Positions 16,283-22,858 of a stretch of 32,093 nucleotides of DNA are shown here, piece by piece. A program made the translations under genes and the position numbers. Source of the DNA: CAWDMN01 sp963803155. GTDB lineage: Bacteria; Acidobacteriota; Terriglobia; Versatilivoradales; Versatilivoraceae. The stretch spans positions 1 through 32,093 of the forward strand of contig CAWDMN010000021.1 in NCBI GenBank assembly GCA_963803155.1, read 5' to 3'. Positions within the stretch are counted from its first letter, which is position 1, and every line of letters starts with the position of its first letter. The notes below the pieces were generated by a model. That model ran no database searches, was not told the origin of the DNA, and was given only the letters and a program-made list of their open reading frames with translations.

Positions 16283-16302
16283 AGGCGGGCACCTGCCCGC
16301 CT
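16283..16302. terminator. Stem-loop downstream of ABC operon
   Basis: AGGCGGGCA-CC-TGCCCGCCT, a 9-bp G/C-rich stem with a 2-nt loop, 28 bp beyond the stop of the last permease of the minus-strand operon. The downstream T tract on the minus strand is poor (TTCTAG), so it may be a weak terminator or a transcript-stabilising 3' stem. Confidence 0.5.
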
Positions 16303-16329
16303 CTTTTCCTCCGGACTATTATGCACACC

Positions 16330-17082
16330 TTAATGAATGCTCTCCCACCGGAAGAGCTTTATAGATGTTCCGGTGAAGACGATGAACACTGCCAAAAGGA
16401 TCAGGATGTCGCCGCTAAAAGAGGAAAGATTTCTTCCCATCCATACTCCCTCCAGCAGGTTGACACCGTGGGTCAGCGGCAGGAATTTCGCAACCGCTGC
16501 CACGGATTTGGGGAGAATTTGCGCGGGAATGATTGCGCCGGACAGGTACAGCATTGGAAAATAGACGAGAAAAGAAACCGAAGTGGAAGCCTTGCTGTCC
16601 GGAATGACTCCAGCAATCACAAGCCCGATGGAAAACACACTTAGGGCGATCAATATAAAGGAAAAGACTATTGGGAGTGCTTGTCCGAAGATATGCAAAT
16701 CGAAAATGATTTTTCCAAGGACGATCAGGACGAGCATTCCTGCCGCGGCCATTACGAGATTAACCAATACCTGGGAAAGCAGTATATCAAGCGGATGGAT
16801 TGGAGTCGCCATGAACCTCTTGAGTATTTTCCTTTCACGGTAGCGGGCGACGGCGAGCGGAAGACTCAGCAATCCTGTTATGGCGATGATCATGCAAGCG
16901 TAGGCGGGTACGGAAACATCCACCGTACCGTGCCCCCCGAAGAGGGCCACAGGCTTGTTGCCGTATATGCTGCCATTCATCAACAGCATGAACATCGGAA
17001 ATGCGACAACAAATATGACATTGAACTGACTTCTAAAAAACAGTCTGAATTCCACAGCAGTGATTACTTTCAGCCGGTTCAT
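16330..17082 (-). CDS. ABC-2 type transporter permease (second pair)
   Basis: 250 residues, about six membrane helices: NVIFVVAFPMFMLLMNGSIY, AYACMIIAITGLLSLPLAVA, LVNLVMAAAGMLVLIVLGKI, ALPIVFSFILIALSVFSIGL, SVSFLVYFPMLYLSGAIIPA and ILILLAVFIVFTGTSIKLF. The cytoplasmic YRERKILKRFMATPIHPLDIL motif after the second helix is the hallmark of DrrB/ABC-2 permeases, where it contacts the ATPase. It is the last gene of a five-gene operon; its start lies 1 bp after the stop of its ATPase, whose final GAGGAGG codons serve as its ribosome-binding site. It would form the membrane channel of an exporter with the 17084-17998 ATPase. Substrate unknown. Confidence 0.9.
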   Translation of the reverse strand: MNRLKVITAVEFRLFFRSQFNVIFVVAFPMFMLLMNGSIYGNKPVALFGGHGTVDVSVPAYACMIIAITGLLSLPLAVARYRERKILKRFMATPIHPLDILLSQVLVNLVMAAAGMLVLIVLGKIIFDLHIFGQALPIVFSFILIALSVFSIGLVIAGVIPDSKASTSVSFLVYFPMLYLSGAIIPAQILPKSVAAVAKFLPLTHGVNLLEGVWMGRNLSSFSGDILILLAVFIVFTGTSIKLFRWESIH

Positions 17083-17083
17083 A

Positions 17084-17998
17084 TTATTCCTCCTCCACTC
17101 TGATCCCCGTCAGTTTCAAGTACGCATCCTCCAGCGAGGGCTTGCGTATGTTCAGGTTTCTGTAATGTGCTTTCTTCTCATCGAGCCATGCGGTCAGTTT
17201 CCCGATGAACTCAATTTCAAGGCCTGCTATCGCATAATGCACGCCGTTTCTTTGTGTGCGTGTCGCCTGCGGGAAAACGTTCAGCAGGTCTTCGAGCAAG
17301 GAATGCTCCGACTCGAACGTGATCTCATATTCAATGCCGCAGGCGTTGATCACCTCCGGCACCGAATCGAGCGCGATGATTTTCCCTCCCTTGATGATGC
17401 ACACCCTGTCGCACAGCGCTTCCGCTTCCTCCATATAGTGGGTAGTTATGAAGACGGTGCGGCCTTCTTCCTTGAGACCCCGGATATGCTCCCACATGGC
17501 CCGTCTTGCCTTGGGATCCAGGCCTGTCGTCAGTTCATCGAGGAAAACGATTTCTGGATCGGGAAGAAGGGCCAGGAGTATCGAGAGCTTCTGCCTCTGC
17601 CCGCCGGAGAGGTTGCCAACATAGGAGTTCCTTTTTTCATAAAGACCGAACTTCTTCAGAAGTTCCTCCCACGACGCGGGTTTATCGTAAAGCGACGCAA
17701 ACAACCGGCATATCTCCTCCACCTTGATTTTGTCTTGCCAGGACGTTTCTTGCAGCTGCACTCCTATCCTGCGGTAAAGCTCTTTCCTGGCCTTGCGGGG
17801 ACTAAAGCCCGCGACCTCCACCGACCCTGAGTCAAAATCTCTCAAGCCGATGATGCATTCGATAGTTGTCGTCTTGCCGGCGCCGTTCGGCCCGAGCATT
17901 CCGAAGATTTCGCCCTCGTTCACTTGAAACGAGAGATCGTCCACGGCTTTCACATCTCCGTAGGATTTGACAAGCTGGCTCACTTCAATCGTTGCCAT
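17084..17998 (-). CDS. ABC transporter ATP-binding protein (DrrA-like)
   Basis: 304 residues from ATG 17998, supported by GGAGG 8 bp upstream; a TTG two codons earlier is less likely. Cytoplasmic ATPase that energises the adjacent permease. Walker A GPNGAGKTTT (about 36-45), Q-loop GVQLQETSW, signature LSGGQRQKL (130-138), Walker B IVFLDE followed by LTTGLDPKARR (150 onward), and H-loop TTH (185-187) are all present and intact. The C-terminal 90 residues (YEITFESEHSLLEDLLNVFP ... PSLEDAYLKLTGIR) form the DUF4162-like extension of drug and lipid exporter ATPases. It lies 22 bp downstream of the first permease and 1 bp upstream of its own permease. Exporter function is inferred from family. Confidence 0.93.
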   Translation of the reverse strand: MATIEVSQLVKSYGDVKAVDDLSFQVNEGEIFGMLGPNGAGKTTTIECIIGLRDFDSGSVEVAGFSPRKARKELYRRIGVQLQETSWQDKIKVEEICRLFASLYDKPASWEELLKKFGLYEKRNSYVGNLSGGQRQKLSILLALLPDPEIVFLDELTTGLDPKARRAMWEHIRGLKEEGRTVFITTHYMEEAEALCDRVCIIKGGKIIALDSVPEVINACGIEYEITFESEHSLLEDLLNVFPQATRTQRNGVHYAIAGLEIEFIGKLTAWLDEKKAHYRNLNIRKPSLEDAYLKLTGIRVEEE

Positions 17999-18020
17999 TT
18001 CCAAGTCCTCCTAATCACAG

Positions 18021-18770
18021 TTACAGTTCTATTTGTTTTTCCAAAATGTGCACAGACACAAGGCCAAGCACAAAAGCAAAAATCGCTTCCGCAAGAATGA
18101 ACAGGAGGAATTGCGGGAATCCGCCTGTTAGAATCCGGCTTATCCTGTCCATGAGGGAAAGGTCATCATATCGCCAGACAAAGACGGTTATCAAGAGCGA
18201 GAACAAAGCCGGAATGCCCACCCAGAACAGCGGAGCAGCGCATCTCCACCTGGAAAGCGTCACCAGGCGGATGAGGATCCCAGATGCGGCGGCGAGAGGG
18301 CTGACGATCAACAGCAAAGCATACAGCTGTAAAACTTTGGTGAAGTAGTTGATGATGACCGCGGCCGTGAACAACTCGGAGCGAATTAAATAGGCGACCA
18401 AGAACAGCATGAGGATGGCCGGCAACATCACAAGTGCAAACACAATGAAACGAATGAGCGCAGCCGCCGCTTTTGCTCCCAGAAGCATCGTTCTCGAATA
18501 CGGCAGCGGCAACCACCAGCCGACAGTGTCACGGCGCCACTCCCGGCTGACGATGCTGCCCGATGTAAACAGGAACGCCGGGATAACAACCATCCAGACA
18601 TATCTTGGATCGGCAGTGAACTCCCGCGCATCCGCCAGGAAAATTGCCAGCTGTATAATCCATATCAGAACTGCCGCGACGGCATACACCCAAAAGAACG
18701 TCAATCTTTTTTGAATGTTTTCGTATTTGAATCCAATGTCGTTTTTCACCAATGCCCGGAATGAACTCAT
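18021..18770 (-). CDS. ABC-2 family permease (first pair)
   Basis: 249 residues with about six membrane helices: FFWVYAVAAVLIWIIQLAIF, YVWMVVIPAFLFTSGSIVS, IRFIVFALVMLPAILMLFLV, ALLLIVSPLAAASGILIRL, APLFWVGIPALFSLLITVFV and FPQFLLFILAEAIFAFVLGL. Between helices 2 and 3 the SREWRRDTVGWWLPLPYSRTMLLGAK segment matches the coupling region of ABC-2/YtrC-like permeases. Its ATG overlaps the stop of the upstream ATPase in an ATGA, so the two are translationally coupled. It is sequence-unrelated to the second permease of the operon. Predicted membrane subunit of the YtrB-like ATPase. Confidence 0.85.
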   Translation of the reverse strand: MSSFRALVKNDIGFKYENIQKRLTFFWVYAVAAVLIWIIQLAIFLADAREFTADPRYVWMVVIPAFLFTSGSIVSREWRRDTVGWWLPLPYSRTMLLGAKAAAALIRFIVFALVMLPAILMLFLVAYLIRSELFTAAVIINYFTKVLQLYALLLIVSPLAAASGILIRLVTLSRWRCAAPLFWVGIPALFSLLITVFVWRYDDLSLMDRISRILTGGFPQFLLFILAEAIFAFVLGLVSVHILEKQIEL

Positions 18771-19462
18771 CGGAACAACCTCCTGTACATGGATTCAATC
18801 GAACCGCCTATAGTTCTCAAGCTTTCCGCTCCCTCATCCTTCAGCAACCGGCCGTCCTTGAGGAACGCAACGTTTTCGAAGAGGCTTTCGGCCTCATAGA
18901 TCTCATGGGTGCTGATGATGAACGTCTGCTTCTGCTCGCTGAGAGAGTCGATGATACCGTGGATGATGCGTTCGCGGCAAATGAGGTCTATCCCGGAAAA
19001 AGGTTCATCCAGCAGCACCAGTCTCGTGTCCCTCGCCAAGCAAAGGGAGAGCATCAGACAGGCTTGGTGGCCTTTTGAAAGAGATTCCACCGGAGATTTG
19101 GGATCGAGGCGCATGGTTTCCAGCAGTCCGCTTGCTTTTTGCAAATTGAACCGGGGATATATCTCGCTGGCATACTCGACCGCGCGTCCTACCGTATGAT
19201 GCCGATACCATTTCGCTCTGTCCGGCAGATAGGAAATCTCTGCGTTGGCAGCTCTGCAGGGACTTGTCCCGAAAACCTCGATGCTTCCCGAATCAGGTTT
19301 CGCAAGTCCCACAATCATCTTCAGCAGCGTGGATTTACCACCGCCGTTCGGCCCAAGCAACCCCGAGACCTTGCCCTCCGGAAAAGAGAGCGTCAGGCTG
19401 TCCAGCGCCGGCCTACCATCATAGATTTTCAATAGTTCTTTTGTCTCAACGACAGGATTCAT
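18767..19462 (-). CDS. ABC transporter ATP-binding protein (YtrB-like)
   Basis: 231 residues. Start chosen at ATG 19462 because it forms an ATGA overlap with the gntR stop; a GTG at 19468 sits only 4 bp from the AAGGAGG site (19473-19479). Walker A GPNGGGKST (37-45), Walker B LVLLDE with the D-loop region PFSGID (148 onward), and H-loop STH (184-186) are intact. The signature reads SLSKGHQACL instead of LSGGQ; LSKG is the usual variant in ATPases encoded with GntR/YtrA regulators. The protein is short, without a C-terminal extension. It overlaps the 18770 permease by 4 bp and should pair with it. Substrate unknown; the B. subtilis Ytr relatives respond to cell-wall antibiotics. Confidence 0.92.
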   Translation of the reverse strand: MNPVVETKELLKIYDGRPALDSLTLSFPEGKVSGLLGPNGGGKSTLLKMIVGLAKPDSGSIEVFGTSPCRAANAEISYLPDRAKWYRHHTVGRAVEYASEIYPRFNLQKASGLLETMRLDPKSPVESLSKGHQACLMLSLCLARDTRLVLLDEPFSGIDLICRERIIHGIIDSLSEQKQTFIISTHEIYEAESLFENVAFLKDGRLLKDEGAESLRTIGGSIESMYRRLFR

Positions 19463-19845
19463 TGCCACTTCGCCTCCTTCAACAGAGCCTCTGCTGCTTT
19501 GCGGTCTAAGCCAAGCTTCTTCATTGCCTCGATGAATGCCTGAATGGCAGATGACGCCAGATTCCGCTTGATTTCATCAACCTTTTGCGCAGAAGAGGTA
19601 ATGTATGTCCCCTGTCCAATCCGGGTTTCTATCAAACCATCCCGATCAAGTTCCTGATACGCTCGCATGATCGTGTTGGGATTCACCTTCAGCCCTTGAG
19701 CCAATTCGCGAATAGATGGGATTTTAGAACTCAGCTCAATTTCTCCCCTCGCAATGCCAAGGCGGATCTGATCCAGCACCTGCCCGTATAAAGGACGCGA
19801 AAGGTCCAGTTTGAAAAAGAAATCTTCCGCGCGATACTCAGCCAC
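19459..19845 (-). CDS. GntR-family transcriptional regulator, YtrA subfamily
   Basis: 128 residues from GTG 19845, with GGGAGG 6 bp upstream. The N-terminal winged helix (LSRPLYGQVLDQIRLGIARG ... IPSIRELAQGLKVNPNTIMR AYQELDRDGLIETR) is followed only by a short helical tail (IQAFIEAMKKLGLDRKAAEA) instead of a large effector domain. That architecture defines the YtrA branch of GntR regulators. It heads the ABC operon and overlaps the next gene by 4 bp. A 25-bp operator matching the YtrA-type palindrome covers its own promoter (19870-19894), so autorepression of the whole five-gene operon is strongly suggested. The inducer is unknown; in Bacillus this class is released by envelope-active antibiotics. 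Confidence 0.93.
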   Translation of the reverse strand: MAEYRAEDFFFKLDLSRPLYGQVLDQIRLGIARGEIELSSKIPSIRELAQGLKVNPNTIMRAYQELDRDGLIETRIGQGTYITSSAQKVDEIKRNLASSAIQAFIEAMKKLGLDRKAAEALLKEAKWQ

Positions 19846-19869
19846 TCGATGCCTCCCAATATGAAACTA

Positions 19870-19902
19870 TGTGTACTATATCACTTAATACACTAAAGTC
19901 AA
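19870..19902 (-). promoter_or_regulatory. Promoter with YtrA-like operator
   Basis: On the minus strand a -35 TTGACT (19897-19902) and -10 TATAGT (19875-19880) are separated by 16 bp. Spanning the spacer and -10 is AGTGTA-N13-TACACA (19870-19894), which matches the AGTGTA-N13-TACACT operator described for Bacillus YtrA at 11 of 12 positions. Binding would block RNA polymerase directly. Confidence 0.85.
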
Positions 19903-20523
19903 CAAAAATCTTCAACCTTTATTTATCAATGAGTTTTCGATAGTTCCGGCACCCAGTGTTGCTATCCCGCCATAGAAAGGTGTAAATCATCGTCAACATA
20001 CGAGAAGGTGGGTTGGCTAGATTCGGGAAAATTTGGCAATTCGGTCTGGCGTCCCCTGACCCACATTGTTATCTGCAAGTGTTTGGATTATGGCGACTTA
20101 CACCAAGGTTTCGCTCGCGTTTATTGCTCCTCAATGCCAGCTGGAGCATCTCCTTGCCCATTCCTGCAAGGGGCAACACATCTGACCCTCATTCCACCCC
20201 AAAAAGGCATCGCCTTTGCGGAACGAGTCGAGACAGAGCTGCTCGAAAAGGTCCCTCCCAGATAGCATGTCGTTGCCATTCCTGGAAGGTTGCCGTCCAT
20301 TTCAAGCATGATCGCAAACTCCTCGGTTTGCCCAGCCAGCGCTTCTACGAAACCATCGAGGAATTCTTCCACGAAGTGACGGAGAATCGGGATGCCGTCC
20401 CCGGAGCCATCCTTTCCGTTTCTGGAGTAAGCAATCGACCCCGACTACAGAGCCCCAAGAGAGCGCCTCCACATAACAGACAGGCACTAAGTTCTCGAGG
20501 AAGAGCATCCGGAGATCAATTAG
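19903..20523. other. No recognisable gene
   Basis: About 620 bp between the gntR promoter and the GH2 remnant. Open frames exist on both strands (for example plus 20013-20531 and minus 20121-20372), but none has a ribosome-binding site, composition or motif that I recognise. A frame entering the GH2 remnant opens at 20491 and meets a TAG at 20521. It may be decayed mobile or glycosidase DNA; I cannot show this. Confidence 0.4.
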
Positions 20524-21131
20524 GGAAATGACCGGCTTATTCAATTAGGACAACAGCTCGACCCGACCCGCCTGATGACGCACGTGTCGGTGGCAAATTG
20601 TTGGGGCTCCGAAAAAAACTGAAATATTTTGAGTTTGATGATGTCATTTGCGTCAACGGATCCCCCGGTGCGCACGGCCACCCAAATGATGATTCCTGGT
20701 TGGGAAAGGTAACGCAATGGTGGAGGAATGCGCTTGCTCGGCTGCATTCCCGGTACCATGGGAAGCCGATCATGATTAGCGAATTTGGGTAAAAGTCTAT
20801 CGAGGGCGTGAATGGACCACTCGGAGAGGCTACGCAGGCTCTAGGCACCGAGGCGGAGTTCAAAGGTATGGATGCACTGTAGGTGTCCGGCGCCACACTT
20901 TGGTGTTATGCTAAGCACGCCTGGCCAGGAGGCTGCTTCGATTTCGATACCAGCCCGTGGGGTTACGTAAGCCGGGACCGGAAGAAGAAGATGAAGGCGT
21001 TCTCCGTGGTGAGGAATATGTTTAGGGAACGAGCCGAGCTCATCAGGAAGCGAGTTCTTCAACATGGGCTTGAGAATCAATGGGGCGGTAACCCGCCTTT
21101 GGGAATGACCGGAGCCAAAAGTCGTTCGTAA
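20524..21131 (+). pseudogene. Glycoside hydrolase family 2-like C-terminal remnant
   Basis: GH2 enzymes (beta-galactosidase, beta-glucuronidase and similar) have a TIM-barrel catalytic domain whose nucleophile Glu lies in a KPIMxSEFG-type motif. Here the reading GNDRLIQLGQQLDPTRLMTH VSVANCW shifts frame in a run of seven A (20612-20618). It continues FEFDDVICVNGSPGAHGHPN, then LHSRYHGKPIMISEFG with the expected Glu, then a TAA (20790-20792). Reading through, KSIEGVNGPLGEATQ ends at a TAG (20880-20882), after which VSGATLWCYAKHAW and a C-terminal tail reach the stop at 21131. A further in-frame TAG lies at 20521-20523. The N-terminal jelly-roll and first barrel strands are missing. Clearly a decayed 3' fragment; exact substrate class unknown. 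Confidence 0.75.
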
Positions 21132-21223
21132 ACCATCGAACCTGCATTTGACGCGATTTCAAGGGAGCGTTCAGCAATCGGATTAGGGGTCAAAATTCCA
21201 CACAAGACGAGGAGAGGAAACTC

Positions 21224-22378
21224 ATGAGAACCATTTTCTATTTAGTACCCGCCTTTTTCATAACCAGCTTTATGCTCTCCAGCCCGAACGAGTCAAAGTC
21301 TTCCTTCAATGGTCTCGGCCTTGGGGTAGGAAACCTCTCCAGGTTGTCACGAGCCAAGACGCGCTCCATTTCCGCGGAGAACTTCACTGGAGAAAAAGGG
21401 AAAGCAGGGATGGCCACGGAGGGCACTGGGGCTCAATCTGCCCGTGAGCTGGGCCAAGGGTGGAAGATTTCCCCTTGTATTGACATTCAGCCCAAGCAGA
21501 CCTTCACTCTGGCTGAAATTCAGGGATCAGGCGCCATTCAGCACATTTGGATAACGCCAGCCGGAAATTGGCGGTTTACTATCCTCCGGATCTACTGGGA
21601 TGGAGAAACTGAGCCTTCCGTCGAAGTTCCGGTGGGGGATTTTTTCGCGGCCGGTTGGGGAAAATACGCCCAGATCTCTTCGCTGCCGGTCTGCGTCAAT
21701 CCCGGTAGCGGATTGAATTGCTATTGGGAGATGCCTTTTCGAAAATCTTGCAGGATGAGCGTGGAGAACCTGGACGAACAAAAGACAACCTTTTTCTATC
21801 AGATTGACTACACCCTGACGGACGTGCCCGAGGATTCAGCTTATTTCCATGCCCAGTTCCGGCGGGTTAATCCCCTTCCTTACAAGTCGGTCTACACCGT
21901 TCTAGATGGGATCAAGGGGTGGGGGCACTACGTAGGGACGTACATGGCTTGGGGAGTCAATAATAATGGCTGGTGGGGAGAAGGGGAAATTAAATTCTTT
22001 ATTGACGGAGACAACCAGTTCCCCACGATTTGCGGAACCGGGACCGAAGATTATTTTTGTGGGTCTTATGGTTTTGAGAACCCGAACACCCATCGATACC
22101 AGGAATTCACCACGCCGTACTCAGGCATGCCTCAAGTAATCCGACCGGATGGTTTTAATGAATCTCAGCAGCGGTTCGGTCTCTACCGCTGGCACATCAT
22201 GGACCCGGTCCGCTTCGAAAAGGACCTGAAGGTTACCATCCAGGCCCTGGGCTGGCGTTCAGGGGATCGGTATTTGCCCTTGCAGGATGACATAGCCTCG
22301 GTCGCCTTCTGGTACCAGACCGAACCCCATGCCCAGTTCCCAAGATTACCTTCAAAGGATTCCCTCGAAGTGAACTGA
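21224..22378 (+). CDS. Secreted GH172 (DUF2961) glycoside hydrolase
   Basis: 384 residues; ATG 21224 has GAGGAGAGG 6 bp upstream. GH172 enzymes act on difructose anhydrides and on furanosidic fructose or arabinose linkages. Residues 1-20 (MRTIFYLVPAFFITSFMLSS) are an export signal. Two jelly-roll-like halves follow: GSGAIQHIWITPAGNWRFTI and YWDGETEPSVEVPVGDFFAA at about 101-142, then INYxY-type RKSCRMSVENLDEQ. The catalytic-site region is WWGEGEIKFFIDGDNQFPTI and GTGTEDYFCGSYGF (about 250-284), where Glu275 and neighbouring acids are candidates for catalysis. The C-terminal YRWHIMDPVRFEKDLKVTIQ and DIASVAFWYQ blocks are also family-typical. Full length and intact. It follows the decayed GH2 gene in the same direction, as in a former polysaccharide or glycoside utilisation cluster. 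Substrate specificity cannot be fixed from sequence. Confidence 0.88.
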   Translation: MRTIFYLVPAFFITSFMLSSPNESKSSFNGLGLGVGNLSRLSRAKTRSISAENFTGEKGKAGMATEGTGAQSARELGQGWKISPCIDIQPKQTFTLAEIQGSGAIQHIWITPAGNWRFTILRIYWDGETEPSVEVPVGDFFAAGWGKYAQISSLPVCVNPGSGLNCYWEMPFRKSCRMSVENLDEQKTTFFYQIDYTLTDVPEDSAYFHAQFRRVNPLPYKSVYTVLDGIKGWGHYVGTYMAWGVNNNGWWGEGEIKFFIDGDNQFPTICGTGTEDYFCGSYGFENPNTHRYQEFTTPYSGMPQVIRPDGFNESQQRFGLYRWHIMDPVRFEKDLKVTIQALGWRSGDRYLPLQDDIASVAFWYQTEPHAQFPRLPSKDSLEVN

Positions 22379-22426
22379 GAGATCATTTTCTGAAAATCTG
22401 CAACTTCTCAGGTGGTAGCCAGAAGC

Positions 22427-22565
22427 CAGAATTCAGTAGTCGGAGTGAACACGCCAACAACGAGATTTGATGCCCTGGTGGCGTGGCAAAAGCCTCATAA
22501 GTTTTTGGCGCAATCTTTTAGAGGCCTATTCGTAGGCCATTCTAGATTCTGACTCCTGAATTCTG
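22427..22565. repeat. Inverted repeat flanking a four-helix-bundle gene scrap
   Basis: CAGAATTCAGTAGTC (22427-22441) faces GACTCCTGAATTCTG (22551-22565), its reverse complement at 14 of 15 positions. GAATTCAGGAGTC-type motifs commonly surround S23/IVP-like four-helix-bundle genes in environmental genomes (from memory). A second, perfect GGCCTA-TTCG-TAGGCC stem lies inside at 22523-22538. Confidence 0.65.
22445..22552 (+). pseudogene. Four-helix-bundle (S23/IVP-like) protein, N-terminal scrap
   Basis: A 35-codon reading from GTG 22445, MNTPTTRFDALVAWQKPHKF, then a few residues and TGA. The FDALVAWQKxHxF block is the conserved start of the four-helix-bundle proteins first known from intervening sequences of 23S rRNA. 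These are normally about 110-130 residues, so roughly 80% is missing. It sits exactly between the two inverted repeat arms, so the body was probably deleted while the ends remained. Confidence 0.6.
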
Positions 22566-22858
22566 TCTGCCTGAGTAGTTACGAAGATCTAATAATGCGG
22601 CATCCAGGACAAATCGCGCGGTAAGTTCCGCGGGTATTATAAGGACCGCCTGAATTTCAATTGGCAAAAGACCATGGATAGACAATTTGATTGCAGCATG
22701 CAATGCCGGCCCGAAGCGGTTCGCAAACGTTGACCAGAAGAATGAAGTCCTCGCAATTTACAGAATCGCGCGCGGCCACTATCTTGGCTAGCGGCACTTT
22801 TTCGCTCTGGCTATGCCAAGTTGGAAAAATGTACCATAAAAAGAGTCGGCTTTGAGAC
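22566..22858. other. Intergenic, nothing recognised
   Basis: Between the inverted repeat and the stop of the large minus-strand gene. No open frame with recognisable homology and no strong hairpin was seen. Confidence 0.4.

Noticed and set aside
17060..17830. 256-codon open frame on the plus strand
   Set aside because: Antisense to the DrrA-like ATPase whose Walker and signature motifs are intact.
20013..20531. 172-codon open frame before the GH2 remnant
   Set aside because: No ribosome-binding site, no recognisable domain, and it overlaps the decayed GH2 region in another frame.
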